This document shows positions 1 through 7,777 of a DNA stretch of 64,000 bases, one piece after another. This DNA is from Novosphingobium olei (GTDB taxonomy: Bacteria > Pseudomonadota > Alphaproteobacteria > Sphingomonadales > Sphingomonadaceae): positions 558,001 through 622,000 of the forward strand of contig NZ_JABBGM010000002.1 of the NCBI RefSeq assembly GCF_012927405.1, given 5' to 3'. Numbering within the stretch: position 1 is the first letter of the stretch; each line of letters opens with the position of its first letter. The position numbers and the translations under genes were made by a program. The notes beneath the pieces are model-generated. The model did not search any database. It worked only from the letters and a program-made list of their open reading frames with translations, and was not told the origin of the DNA.

Positions 1-102
1 CGGCTGCGTCTCTAGGGCGAGCGCGGCGGGCTCCGCCAATTCGAAGAGATCATCGGCAGATTGATTGTAGTCATAGGCCGGCGCAACGCGGGCCGTACCT
101 GT
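1..102. other. left edge, no assignable gene
   Basis: I cannot assign a gene here. On the minus strand the frame that follows the stop codon of the ATPase at 103 stays open to the window edge, but it has no ATG or GTG start and no visible ribosome-binding site. It may be the beginning of a downstream gene whose body lies outside the window, or chance openness in GC-rich DNA. Confidence 0.3.
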
Positions 103-633
103 TCAGCTGAAGCAGGCCAGGATCTGGTCCGCGCGCGCCGCGACAGGCGCTCGGTCAAGCATGACGAGCGTGTACCCGAGCGAGGTATAGGCGGCGACCA
201 GTCGGTCAAATTCGGCCGTCGCTGCGGCAAAGTCATGGCGGCGTTCGGCATCGGTTTGCCAGATTTCCGGCCAGGGCGGGGCCATGAACACGCGCCGGTG
301 ATAACGGTGGGCCTGCCCCAGCGACGATATGGCGTGCGTTCCCGTGGCGAAGTCCAGCGCGGCGAGCGCGTCCACGAGGCCGCGATCGAAGAAAACCGGA
401 GCGGGCAGCGCCGTTGCCGTTGCGCGGTCTTCCAAGGCCAGGGCCTTCGCCTTGCGCGCAAAGGCGGCAAGGTCGATCCAGGGCAGCGCCTTGCCATCGC
501 CGGCCAGCTCGGCGGAAACGATGCGGCGCCCGGGTTCCGACACGACCGACTTGCCGCGACGCGCCAGCTCATCGAGTAGGGTAGACTTGCCGGCCCCCGA
601 ACAGCCCGAGATAACGACGAAGCTTTCGCTCAT
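103..633 (-). CDS. AAA family ATPase (AAA_28-like NTPase)
   Basis: A 176-residue P-loop NTPase. The Walker A motif GCSGAGKST lies at residues 10-18, followed by an EPGRR stretch near residue 34 and FDRGLVDALAAL near residue 80. That order is typical of the small AAA_28 predicted ATPases, which are about this length and have no established substrate. I chose the ATG at 633 because the P-loop then sits close to the N terminus as usual for the family; an upstream ATG at 720 would add 29 low-complexity residues. The start overlaps the stop of the methyltransferase at 630 by four bases (ATGA), so the two are translationally coupled. The cellular role is unknown, and the pairing suggests small-molecule or nucleotide chemistry. 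Confidence 0.7.
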   Translation of the reverse strand: MSESFVVISGCSGAGKSTLLDELARRGKSVVSEPGRRIVSAELAGDGKALPWIDLAAFARKAKALALEDRATATALPAPVFFDRGLVDALAALDFATGTHAISSLGQAHRYHRRVFMAPPWPEIWQTDAERRHDFAAATAEFDRLVAAYTSLGYTLVMLDRAPVAARADQILACFS

Positions 634-1241
634 GCCTTGCGCGCGGTGACGAACAACCAGCGCGATGGCTCCGCGAAATAGCCTTCGCCGTCGCGTTCCT
701 CGAATTCGACCAGATCCCACGGTCCGGCGCCGGCGTAGAAGCGGTCCGCATCGGTGCGCGAGAGACGGTTGTAGTAACGATCGTGGCGGTCCCAGCCGGG
801 GCGGCCTTCGGTCTTGTAGCTGGCGAAATGCCAGCCGCCCGACCGCAAGGCACGGTGGATGCGGGCAAGGACCGAGGGCAGCGCGGCGTGCGGCACGTGC
901 AGCAGCGAGGCGCAGGCGATCACGGCGTCGTAGTCTGCTTCTGCCTCCAGCTCGTCGAACCGCAGCACGCGCGCCGGCCGCGACAGGCGCCTGCTTGCCA
1001 GTGCGGCCATGGCGGCGCTGCCGTCGGTCGCATCGACGCTGTGCCCCTGCCGTTCCAGCTCCGCCGCATCGTATCCCGCGCCGCAGCCAAGCTCGAGAAC
1101 GCGGCTCGAAGGCGCCAGCCGGGGCAGGAAGGCTTCAAGTTCGCGCGAGACCTGATCCGGGCGGGCGGTGGCGTAGTCGACCGCCCGGGTGTTGTAGAAC
1201 GCCAGCGTGCGCGGATCGTAGGGGGAGACTTCGGCGGGCAT
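630..1241 (-). CDS. class I SAM-dependent methyltransferase
   Basis: A 203-residue protein with the SAM-binding motif I VLELGCGAGYDA at residues 48-59, an acidic residue (ATDGS) at the end of the next strand, and the CASLLHVP stretch that follows in Methyltransf_11/25 proteins. Family members methylate small molecules or proteins, and nothing here fixes the acceptor. The ATG at 1241 is preceded by AGGAAA at a good distance, so I prefer it to the ATG at 1304. It is the first gene of a two-gene minus-strand unit with the ATPase. It lies divergent to the FAD protein at 1550 across about 300 bp. Confidence 0.75.
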   Translation of the reverse strand: MPAEVSPYDPRTLAFYNTRAVDYATARPDQVSRELEAFLPRLAPSSRVLELGCGAGYDAAELERQGHSVDATDGSAAMAALASRRLSRPARVLRFDELEAEADYDAVIACASLLHVPHAALPSVLARIHRALRSGGWHFASYKTEGRPGWDRHDRYYNRLSRTDADRFYAGAGPWDLVEFEERDGEGYFAEPSRWLFVTARKA

Positions 1242-1549
1242 TGCGGCGTTTCCTGTCTCTACGACCCCGGCGGACGAGGGCGTCCTCGTGTCCATCCATA
1301 GCATGATCGGCCTGGTCTCGTGTCTTCCCTTTCAAAGCCGGCGCGGGGCACAGGTGCGGGCATGACGATGCTGACGATGAAGGTACGGCGGGAACGCGGT
1401 GCCAGCGAGCGAGCTTTGCTGAAGGTCTTATTGATTGTCGCCCGGTGCGCGGGTGATTGCCCGTCCTCATAGCGGGTATGAGTTTGATCAAATCGACACG
1501 GGCAACCTGCTGAATAGACTGGGCTCAAGTCATCATTTTCGGGGTTTCA
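1242..1549. other. divergent intergenic region with a 10-bp palindrome
   Basis: This spacer separates the methyltransferase (minus) from the FAD/NAD(P)-binding protein (plus) and should carry both promoters. The only clear element is the perfect palindrome TTTGATCAAA at 1483-1492. I see no convincing -35/-10 pair and no gene. Confidence 0.35.
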
Positions 1550-2911
1550 ATGTCCATATCAGCTGCCTCGAGCCCTGACCGGGCCTTGCCGGTCATCATC
1601 ATCGGGGCAGGATTTTCGGGGACCTTGCTGGCAATCAACCTGGTCCGGCTCGGCCAGCCGGTTATCCTGGTCGAACGCAATTCGGCCCACCTGGCCAAGG
1701 GCTTGGCGTTCGGCACGGCGCGGCCCGAGCACCTGCTCAACGTGCGGGCGCGCAACATGAGCGCGTTTCCCGGCGATCCGCAGCACTTCCTGCGCTGGAT
1801 GGGGTTCACGCCGCCCGACCAGATCCACCGCTTCCTGCCCCGCCTTGCCTATGGCCATTACCTCCGCTCGCTGCTGATCGATGCCATGGCCAAATCGGGG
1901 CAGCTGCTGCGCGTGCAGCAAGGCGAGGCGGCGGACATCATCGGCCAGCGGGACGAACAGGTGGTCTTGCTGGACAATGGCGAGCGCCTGCACGGACGCG
2001 CGGTGGTGCTGGCGCAGGGCAACCTGACCCCGCGCATTCCCGAGGCGCTGGTAGGGCTTGCTCCCGGGCTGGTGTTCGCCAACCCGTGGGACCCTGCGGC
2101 GTTGGAGGGACTCGATCCTGATGCGGCGGTGCTGCTGCTGGGGTCGGGCCTCACCGCGGTGGACGTCGCGCTGTCGCTCGATCGGCAGGGGCACAAGGGC
2201 CCGATCCACGTGCTGTCGCGCCGGGGCCTGCGACCGCGCAGCCATGACGAGGCGATTGTGCCGGTGCGGCAGGTGGCGTGCCCGCAGCAATCGGGCTCCG
2301 CGCTTGTCGCCAGCGTGCGCCGGCGGGCCGGCGAGGTCGGCTGGCGCAACGCTGTCGACGAGCTGCGCCCGCATACCCGCGCGATCTGGCGCAGCCACAG
2401 CGTTGCCGAACAGGCACGGCTGATCCGGCATCTGCGGCCGTGGTGGGACGTGCACCGGCATCGGTTGGCACCGGCGGTCGATGCGCGGATCACGTCGATG
2501 GAGATCAGTGGCCGGCTGCAGTTCCTCGCGGGCCGGCTGCTTGGCGCAACGCCGGCAGACCGCGGCTTCGAGGCCGGGTGGAAGCCACGGGGGCGGGATG
2601 CGACGCGGCAGCTTCATGTCGATCGCGCGATCATCTGCACCGGGCCGGAAGGCGACATCGCGCAGTCGTCCGAAGGGCTGCTGCGGCGTCTGGTGGAACG
2701 CGGCATGGCGCGGTCGGACCCGCATCGCCTCGGACTGGATGTCGATCCCGTATTCCGCATCCGCGATGCCGCGGGCGTTGCGCACAAGACGATCTTCGCG
2801 GTGGGGCCGGTCAGCCGCGGCGCCGACTGGGAGACGGTCGCCGTGCCGGATATCCGCAACCAGGTGCACGATCTTGCCCGCTATCTCGCCACCGCCGTCT
2901 TCGGCGAATGA
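1550..2911 (+). CDS. FAD/NAD(P)-binding protein (NAD_binding_9 type)
   Basis: A 453-residue flavoprotein. A dinucleotide-binding GAGFSG motif sits at residues 19-24 after the hydrophobic strand PVIIIG. A second glycine-rich motif (LLLGSGLTAVDVAL) follows near residue 190, where pyridine nucleotide would bind. The conserved segment RPEHLLNVRARNMSAF is typical of the FAD-NAD(P)-binding family PF13454 (HpyO-like proteins). Such enzymes are predicted NADPH-dependent oxidoreductases or N-hydroxylases whose substrates are rarely known. The gene is monocistronic, and a perfect 12-bp stem-loop lies between it and the convergent nitroreductase gene. Its position at the edge of the organosulfur island suggests, but does not show, a link to that pathway. 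Confidence 0.7.
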   Translation: MSISAASSPDRALPVIIIGAGFSGTLLAINLVRLGQPVILVERNSAHLAKGLAFGTARPEHLLNVRARNMSAFPGDPQHFLRWMGFTPPDQIHRFLPRLAYGHYLRSLLIDAMAKSGQLLRVQQGEAADIIGQRDEQVVLLDNGERLHGRAVVLAQGNLTPRIPEALVGLAPGLVFANPWDPAALEGLDPDAAVLLLGSGLTAVDVALSLDRQGHKGPIHVLSRRGLRPRSHDEAIVPVRQVACPQQSGSALVASVRRRAGEVGWRNAVDELRPHTRAIWRSHSVAEQARLIRHLRPWWDVHRHRLAPAVDARITSMEISGRLQFLAGRLLGATPADRGFEAGWKPRGRDATRQLHVDRAIICTGPEGDIAQSSEGLLRRLVERGMARSDPHRLGLDVDPVFRIRDAAGVAHKTIFAVGPVSRGADWETVAVPDIRNQVHDLARYLATAVFGE

Positions 2912-2956
2912 CGGGGCGGACGGATGCGCGCCCGACCGACTGACCTGATACGAAGA

Positions 2957-2985
2957 ATGGCGGCTGGTGCTGGACCAGCCGCCAT
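2957..2985. terminator. stem-loop between convergent genes
   Basis: Perfect 12-bp arms (ATGGCGGCTGGT and its complement) surround a 5-base loop between two convergent genes. Neither strand has a strong T tract, so it is either a weak bidirectional terminator or an mRNA-end stabilising hairpin. Confidence 0.55.
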
Positions 2986-3024
2986 CCGGGGATTGCAGTC
3001 GATAGGAGGCTGAGCCGGACGGTG

Positions 3025-3609
3025 TCAGCCCGGCAGCTTGCCGGCGAACGCGAATTCGTCGATCGCGCGGCGGGGGCTCGGCGCTTCGCGCGCCTGAAGC
3101 GCCTCGGGCAGGGCCGAGGCGGGGCCGCGACGGCCGATCGCGATGGCGGCTTCCACCTTGAAACGCTCACCGGCGCCCAGCGCGGCGGGCGCGCGTTCGT
3201 GATCGAAGCCGGCCATGGCATGCGTGGCAAGGCCGAGCTCGTGCGCCTGCAGCGCCAGGAAGGCCCACGCCGCGCCGGCATCGAAGCTGGCCGTCGTGGC
3301 GGGCTTGGCTTCGGTGGTGCCGGGGGCGACGATCTCGCGGTCCGACAGCAGGAAGACGAGCGCACTGGCGTTCTGGGCCCAGCCGGCGTTGAACGGCAGC
3401 AGCAGGTCGACCAGCGTGGCCCAGTTCGCATCGCCGCGGCGGGCCCAGACGAAGCGCCAGGGCTGCCAGTTGAAGGCCGAGGGCGCCCAGCGCGCGCCGT
3501 CGAACAGGGTGAGCAGATCCTGCTCGGAAATCTCGCTCGAATCGAACGAGCGCGGCGACCATCGGTCGAGGAACTGGGGCAGGACAGGCAAGTCGGTCGT
3601 ACGGGTCAT
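3025..3609 (-). CDS. nitroreductase family flavoprotein
   Basis: A 194-residue protein starting MTRTTDL at 3609, preceded by AGGAG. The N-terminal FMN-binding signature RWSPRSFDSSEIS and the GARWAPSAFNWQPWRF segment are characteristic of FMN-dependent, NAD(P)H-using nitroreductases of the BluB/NfsA superfamily. Members reduce nitro groups, quinones or flavins, and this sequence alone does not say which. It is divergent to a Tat-dependent binding-protein gene, and its promoter region contains two symmetrical elements (3667-3707 and 3718-3739). Because no SsuE-type flavin reductase is seen near the two FMN-dependent monooxygenases in this island, supply of reduced flavin is a possible role. That is inference. 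Confidence 0.75.
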   Translation of the reverse strand: MTRTTDLPVLPQFLDRWSPRSFDSSEISEQDLLTLFDGARWAPSAFNWQPWRFVWARRGDANWATLVDLLLPFNAGWAQNASALVFLLSDREIVAPGTTEAKPATTASFDAGAAWAFLALQAHELGLATHAMAGFDHERAPAALGAGERFKVEAAIAIGRRGPASALPEALQAREAPSPRRAIDEFAFAGKLPG

Positions 3610-3666
3610 AGAGGCTCCTGGGAGAGGAAAGCGGGCCTTGGCTAAGCGGCATGATCGCGGTCCGCC

Positions 3667-3707
3667 AATCAAGGATCGCTCATTCGACCATCGAGCGATA
3701 CTTGATT
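3667..3707. promoter_or_regulatory. 15-bp inverted repeat, putative operator
   Basis: AATCAAGGATCGCTC at 3667-3681 is repeated in inverse at 3693-3707 with 14 of 15 positions complementary and an 11-base spacer. It lies between the divergent nitroreductase and binding-protein genes, so it could be a shared operator or a stem-loop in the nitroreductase leader. Confidence 0.5.
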
Positions 3708-3717
3708 GTTGCGGGAT

Positions 3718-3739
3718 TAGTCTACCGATAAACTTGAGT
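3718..3739 (-). promoter_or_regulatory. copy 1 of the organosulfur-island motif
   Basis: Read on the minus strand this is ACTCAAGTT-TATCGG-TAGACTA, matching the pattern ACTCAA-N9-TAGA(G/C)T found at 8710, 8848 and 19035. It lies 38 bases before the ATG of the binding-protein gene at 3777 and 109 bases before the nitroreductase start. This is the most diverged copy in its right half. Confidence 0.45.
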
Positions 3740-3776
3740 TTGATTTTTGCTCCTGTCTGCAAAGCATTTTTCGGTC

Positions 3777-4778
3777 ATGACCCTGCCCAGATCTCCTTCC
3801 GCGCTGACCCGCCGCTCCGTCCTGGCCGGCTCCGGCGCGATCGTCGGCGCGGCGCTGCTGGCCGGTTGCGCGCGCGAATCCGCCAAGGCGAGCGCGCTGC
3901 GCATCGCCATCACCGGCAAGGGCGAAAGCGACAACCGCCTGCTGTTCAAGGCGGCGGGCATCACACCCGACATTCCGCTGGCCTGGTCGGAGTTCGAATC
4001 CGGCCACCTGGTGGTTGAGGCGTTCAATTCGGGCGCGGTCGACTTCGGCGGCATGAGCGAGATCCCGCCGGTGTTCGCCGCCGCCTCTTCGGTGCAGAGC
4101 TTCCGCCAGATCGGGGTGTACCACGGGGACGTCAACAACCAGGCGGTGCTGGTGCCCAAGGGTTCGACGATCGCCTCGCTGCGCGATCTCAAGGGCAAGC
4201 GCGTCGGCTATGTCCGCGCGACGACGACGCAGTATTTCCTCATCCGCATGCTCGAATCCGTGGGGCTGACCTGGGCGGACATCACGCCAATCGCCATGAC
4301 GGTGGCCGACGGCGCGGCCGCCTTCGGTCAGGGCGGGCTGGATGCGTGGGCGATCTATGGCTTTCCCATCCAGCGCGCCATGGCGCACGACGGTGCGCGC
4401 ATCCTGTCGACCGCGCTGGGCTTCCTTTCGGGCAACTACATCATCGCCGCGCACAAGGATGCGATCGAGGATCCGGTGCGGCACGACTGGATCGCGCGCT
4501 ACCTGGCGCTGGTCCGCAAGGGCTATGCCTGGGCGGCGGCGAACCAGGACCCCTGGGCCGAAGTGGTTGCCGCCAGCATCGGCGTTCCGGTTGAGCAGGT
4601 GCGCGACCAGTTCCGCCGCAAGAGCGCCTCGTTCGAGCTGCGCCCGGTCGATGACAAGGCCATAGCCTCGCAGCAGCAGGTTGCCGATGTCTTTTCGAGC
4701 GCCGGGCTCATCCCGCGCAAGGTCGACGTGCGCCCGCTGTGGGACGCGCGCTTCAATCCCGTTCTCAAGGAAACCTGA
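3777..4778 (+). CDS. ABC transporter substrate-binding lipoprotein (sulfonate/sulfate-ester type)
   Basis: A 333-residue periplasmic binding protein. The N terminus has a twin-arginine motif (TRRSVL, residues 11-16), a hydrophobic stretch and a lipobox LAGC ending at Cys31, so it is probably a Tat-exported lipoprotein. The mature part has features of NMT1/SsuA/TauA-like proteins, such as the GAVDFGGMSEIPP segment and the LKGKRVGYVRATT segment that follows. SsuA/TauA/AtsR homologues bind organosulfonates or sulfate esters. I chose the ATG at 3777 over an in-frame TTG at 3747 because it gives a normal Tat signal. It is followed after three bases by an acyl-CoA-dehydrogenase-like gene. No permease is adjacent, and it may share the permease/ATPase at 8.9-10.5 kb. 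Confidence 0.75.
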   Translation: MTLPRSPSALTRRSVLAGSGAIVGAALLAGCARESAKASALRIAITGKGESDNRLLFKAAGITPDIPLAWSEFESGHLVVEAFNSGAVDFGGMSEIPPVFAAASSVQSFRQIGVYHGDVNNQAVLVPKGSTIASLRDLKGKRVGYVRATTTQYFLIRMLESVGLTWADITPIAMTVADGAAAFGQGGLDAWAIYGFPIQRAMAHDGARILSTALGFLSGNYIIAAHKDAIEDPVRHDWIARYLALVRKGYAWAAANQDPWAEVVAASIGVPVEQVRDQFRRKSASFELRPVDDKAIASQQQVADVFSSAGLIPRKVDVRPLWDARFNPVLKET

Positions 4779-4781
4779 TCC

Positions 4782-6026
4782 ATGGCCACCCAGCCGGTTG
4801 CGGCGAAAGCCGTCCATCCCGATCTATCCGACGAGGCGCTGGCCCGGTTGAGCGCGGGACTGGCCGCGCTTGCCGAAGACTACGACCGCCATCCCCGCTT
4901 CCCGCGCGAGGCGTTCGACATCCTGGCAAGCCGCGGGCTGATCGGATTGACCGTGGACGAAGCCCTGGGCGGCGGCGGCGCGGGCTTTGTCGATGCGCTG
5001 CGGGTGCTGGGCGCGGTGGCCAAGGGCGAGCCATCGACCGCGCTGATCCTGTTCATGACCTATGCCTTTCACGCCGCGCCCGACAAGAACGCGCGCTGGA
5101 ACCGCAGGCTGTACGAGCGGCTGGCGCACGAAGCGGCGGCGGGCAGGGGGCTGATCGGCACCTTCCGCGTCGAGCCCGAGCTTGGCACTCCGGTGCGCGG
5201 CGGCCTGCCCAAAACGACGGCCCGCCGCACCGACACCGGCTGGGCGATCACCGGCGAGAAGATCTATTCGACCGGATCGACCGGGCTCGACTGGTTTGCG
5301 GTCTGGGCGAAGACCGACGAGCAGCCGCCGCGCCTCGGCACGTTCCTGGTCCGGCCGGACAGCGAGCGCATCGCGATCGAGCCCGAATGGGACCACCTCG
5401 GCATGCGTGCGACGGTCAGCCACCGGGTGGTGTTCGACGATACGCCCACGCCAGCCGAGTTCGCCGTGGACTTGCGCGCGCCCGAGGAATGGGCGCCGCG
5501 TCCGGGCGACGACAACCGCGCCGGGCTGTGGAACGCGCTCGCCATCGCGACGATCTATGACGGCGTCGCCCGTGCCGCGCGCGACTGGCTGGCGGGGTAT
5601 CTCAACGATCGCGTGCCGAGCAATCTGGGCGCCTCGCTCGCCACGCTGCCGCGCGTGCAGGAAAAGTTCGGCGAGATCGAAGCGCTGCTGCTGTCCAATC
5701 GCGTGCTGATCGAACAGGCGGCAAGGCGGGCCGATGCGGGTGACGTACCGCCGGCGACCGATGCGAACCTGATCAAGCATATCGCCAACGCCAATGCGAT
5801 CCGCGCGGTGGAGATCGGGCTCGAACTGACCGGCAATCCGGGCATCAGCCGGCGCAACTCGCTCGAACGCCATTACCGCGACGTGCTGTGCAGCCGGATC
5901 CATTCGCCGCAGGCCGACACGGTGCTGGTGGCCGCGGGCAAGGCCGGGCTGGCGCGGGGGGCCGGGCTGGCGCGGGGGGCCGGGCTGGCGCGGGGGGCCG
6001 GGCTGGCGCAGGGGGCAGGTCGATGA
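4782..6026 (+). CDS. acyl-CoA dehydrogenase family protein (SfnB/DszC-like)
   Basis: A 414-residue flavoprotein with the acyl-CoA dehydrogenase fold: a helical N domain (to about residue 120), a beta domain including ITGEKIYSTGSTGLDWF, and a C-terminal helical domain with LTGNPGISRRNSLERHYRD near residue 350. In organosulfur loci these relatives (SfnB, DszC) are FMNH2-dependent monooxygenases or sulfur-oxidising partners rather than fatty-acid enzymes, and the setting between a sulfonate-type binding protein and a dehydrogenase supports that. The C terminus is odd: it ends in four in-frame copies of AGLARG encoded by an 18-bp tandem repeat. The stop overlaps the next start by four bases. Confidence 0.75.
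   Translation: MATQPVAAKAVHPDLSDEALARLSAGLAALAEDYDRHPRFPREAFDILASRGLIGLTVDEALGGGGAGFVDALRVLGAVAKGEPSTALILFMTYAFHAAPDKNARWNRRLYERLAHEAAAGRGLIGTFRVEPELGTPVRGGLPKTTARRTDTGWAITGEKIYSTGSTGLDWFAVWAKTDEQPPRLGTFLVRPDSERIAIEPEWDHLGMRATVSHRVVFDDTPTPAEFAVDLRAPEEWAPRPGDDNRAGLWNALAIATIYDGVARAARDWLAGYLNDRVPSNLGASLATLPRVQEKFGEIEALLLSNRVLIEQAARRADAGDVPPATDANLIKHIANANAIRAVEIGLELTGNPGISRRNSLERHYRDVLCSRIHSPQADTVLVAAGKAGLARGAGLARGAGLARGAGLAQGAGR
5943..6014 (+). repeat. 18-bp tandem repeat, four copies, coding
   Basis: The unit GCCGGGCTGGCGCGGGGG occurs three times exactly and a fourth time with one G-to-A change. It encodes AGLARG four times at the very C terminus of the acyl-CoA-dehydrogenase-like protein. Because the unit is a multiple of three, copy-number change would lengthen or shorten the tail without shifting frame. 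It would also alter the sequence just upstream of the overlapping start of the next gene. Confidence 0.9.
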
Positions 6027-6973
6027 GCCTTGTCGTTGCAAGCCAGCTCGAACCCGCGATCAACGAGGAACTCGCGCGCCATCCATCGCGCCCGAAGATC
6101 ATCGCCGTGCCCGAGGATGAACCCTGGCGCGCCGCGCGCGAGGCCGACGTGCTGGTGGTGCGGCCAACGCCGGTGTGGCGCGAGGCGCGCGGCGAGGAGC
6201 AGCCGGATCTGTGGCCGGGCCGGCTGCGCTGGGTGTGCAGTGCTTCGGTCGGGATCGACTTCTATCCGCCCTGGCTGCTCGATGCGCCGATCGTTTCCTG
6301 CGCGCGCGGCACCGCGTCCGAGGAAATTGCCGACTACGTGATCGCGGCAATCTATCGCCAGGCCAAGGACCTCGCCGAAGCGGCGGTCACCTCACCCACG
6401 CAGTGGCGCTATCGCGCGCTCGGACAGGTCAATGGCAGCACGGTCGGCATCGTCGGATTCGGCGCGATCGGCCGCGCGGTGGCGCGTCGCGCCACGGCGC
6501 TGGGCGCGCGCGTTCTGGCCGTGCGGCGCAGCCGCGAGGCCGCGCTGGGCGTGATCGGGGTGGAACTGCGCGACCATGTGGCCGACGTGGTGCGCGATGC
6601 GGACCATATCGTCGTCGCGGTGCCGGCTACGCCCGAAACGCGCCACCTGTTCGACGATGCGCTGTTTGCGCGGGCCAAACCCGGGGCGCATCTCATCAAT
6701 GTGGCGCGCGGGTCGGTGGTCGATCAGGAGGCGCTGGTGCGGGCGCTCGATTCAGGTCGGCTGGCCTTTGCCACGCTCGATGTGACCGAGCCTGAACCGT
6801 TGCCCGAAGGCCATGTGCTCTACACCCATGCGAATGTGCGGCTGACACCCCACATCTCGTCGAACTACACGCTGGCCCGGGGCAAGCTGGTGGCGAAGAT
6901 CATGGGCGATCTCACCCGCTTTGCCGCTGGACAGAAGCCGAGCGACATCGTGCTGCCCGAGCGGGGATACTGA
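6023..6973 (+). CDS. D-2-hydroxyacid dehydrogenase
   Basis: A 316-residue NAD(P)-dependent dehydrogenase of the D-isomer-specific 2-hydroxyacid family. The Rossmann motif VGIVGFGAIGRAVA lies near residue 140. The family signature with the catalytic Arg follows (INVARGSVVDQEAL), then an acidic residue in TLDVTEPEPLP and the catalytic His in LTPHISSNY. The length is typical of the family. The start ATG overlaps the stop of the preceding gene (ATGA) and lies directly after the 18-bp repeat array, so translation is probably coupled. Members reduce 2-keto acids or oxidise 2-hydroxy acids; in this island the substrate might be a sulfo- or thio-substituted acid, which is inference only. Confidence 0.85.
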   Translation: MSLVVASQLEPAINEELARHPSRPKIIAVPEDEPWRAAREADVLVVRPTPVWREARGEEQPDLWPGRLRWVCSASVGIDFYPPWLLDAPIVSCARGTASEEIADYVIAAIYRQAKDLAEAAVTSPTQWRYRALGQVNGSTVGIVGFGAIGRAVARRATALGARVLAVRRSREAALGVIGVELRDHVADVVRDADHIVVAVPATPETRHLFDDALFARAKPGAHLINVARGSVVDQEALVRALDSGRLAFATLDVTEPEPLPEGHVLYTHANVRLTPHISSNYTLARGKLVAKIMGDLTRFAAGQKPSDIVLPERGY

Positions 6974-6993
6974 TCCCCGCCCGGTATCGCGGA

Positions 6994-7665
6994 TCAGGCG
7001 GCCTGTGAGGTCTCCACGCCGACTTCGGGCAGATGCGCCAGCACGGCATCGGCTTCGCTGCGCGCCAGCCAGTCGGGGCTGGCATCGATGAAGCGGATGG
7101 TGTGGTCGCTTTCGATGATGACCACGGCAGGCTCGGTGATCTCGTAGCTGTCGGTCCCCAGCGTTGCGCCGATCCACGGCTGGCCGGGCTGCACCGCCGG
7201 CTGGTCTTCGGGCAGGAAGGTCAGCTTGAGCTGGCGGCCAAGCGCGTAGCCGGGATCGCCATAGGTCGGGAAGGTCAGGCCGTGGCGTTCGGTCGGGCCC
7301 TTGTCCACCGGGATCTGCGCGCTGACGGCGAGCAGCGGGATGCCGGCATCGGCGAGCGCGGGGGCGATCGTCTCGTTGTAATAGGGCAGCGCGATGTTGC
7401 AGGCCGGGCACCCGCCGAAGCGGAAGAACACGAGCACCGCCGGGCCGTTCGCCAGCAGCGCGGTGCTCTCGATCGTGCCGCCGTCGGCATCGACCAGCGT
7501 GAAGGGGGCGAGCCTGTCCCCGGCTTTCGGGCGGCTGGCCGGATCGAAGCGCTCCACGAGGATGCGGCGCTGCGCGGCATTCTTTTCGAGCTGTTCCTTC
7601 GACCAGGTCCGCTCGCGCTCTGCCTGGAGTTCGGCAAAACGCGCCGCGAGAGACTTCGTGCTCAT
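6994..7665 (-). CDS. peroxiredoxin-like thioredoxin-fold protein (AhpC/TSA)
   Basis: A 223-residue thioredoxin-fold protein with a long charged N-terminal helix (residues 8-40) and an AhpC/TSA domain starting near residue 47. The redox motif GGCPACN places cysteines at 86 and 89, a CxxC arrangement seen in the peroxiredoxin-like families, which may reduce peroxides or disulfides. There is no signal peptide, so it should be cytoplasmic. It is convergent to the dehydrogenase gene upstream, with 20 bp between them, and is followed on the same strand by nothing within the window that forms an operon. A thiol-peroxide role fits an island that releases sulfite and thiols, but the sequence does not prove it. 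Confidence 0.75.
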   Translation of the reverse strand: MSTKSLAARFAELQAERERTWSKEQLEKNAAQRRILVERFDPASRPKAGDRLAPFTLVDADGGTIESTALLANGPAVLVFFRFGGCPACNIALPYYNETIAPALADAGIPLLAVSAQIPVDKGPTERHGLTFPTYGDPGYALGRQLKLTFLPEDQPAVQPGQPWIGATLGTDSYEITEPAVVIIESDHTIRFIDASPDWLARSEADAVLAHLPEVGVETSQAA

Positions 7666-7723
7666 CCGTGTGATCCTTTCGCTTGATCCGGACGGATGGA
7701 GCTAGGACGGCGGCGCACGCCGG

Positions 7724-7747
7724 AAAAACGAGAACGAGCCCGTTCTC
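7724..7747 (-). terminator. intrinsic terminator of the LysR gene
   Basis: On the minus strand GAGAACG-GGCT-CGTTCTC is followed by G and five T residues. It begins about 30 bases after the stop of the LysR gene at 7778, so it most likely ends that transcript. Confidence 0.75.
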
Positions 7748-7777
7748 CTTGAGTGTTGCTGATATGCTCGGCGGCGC

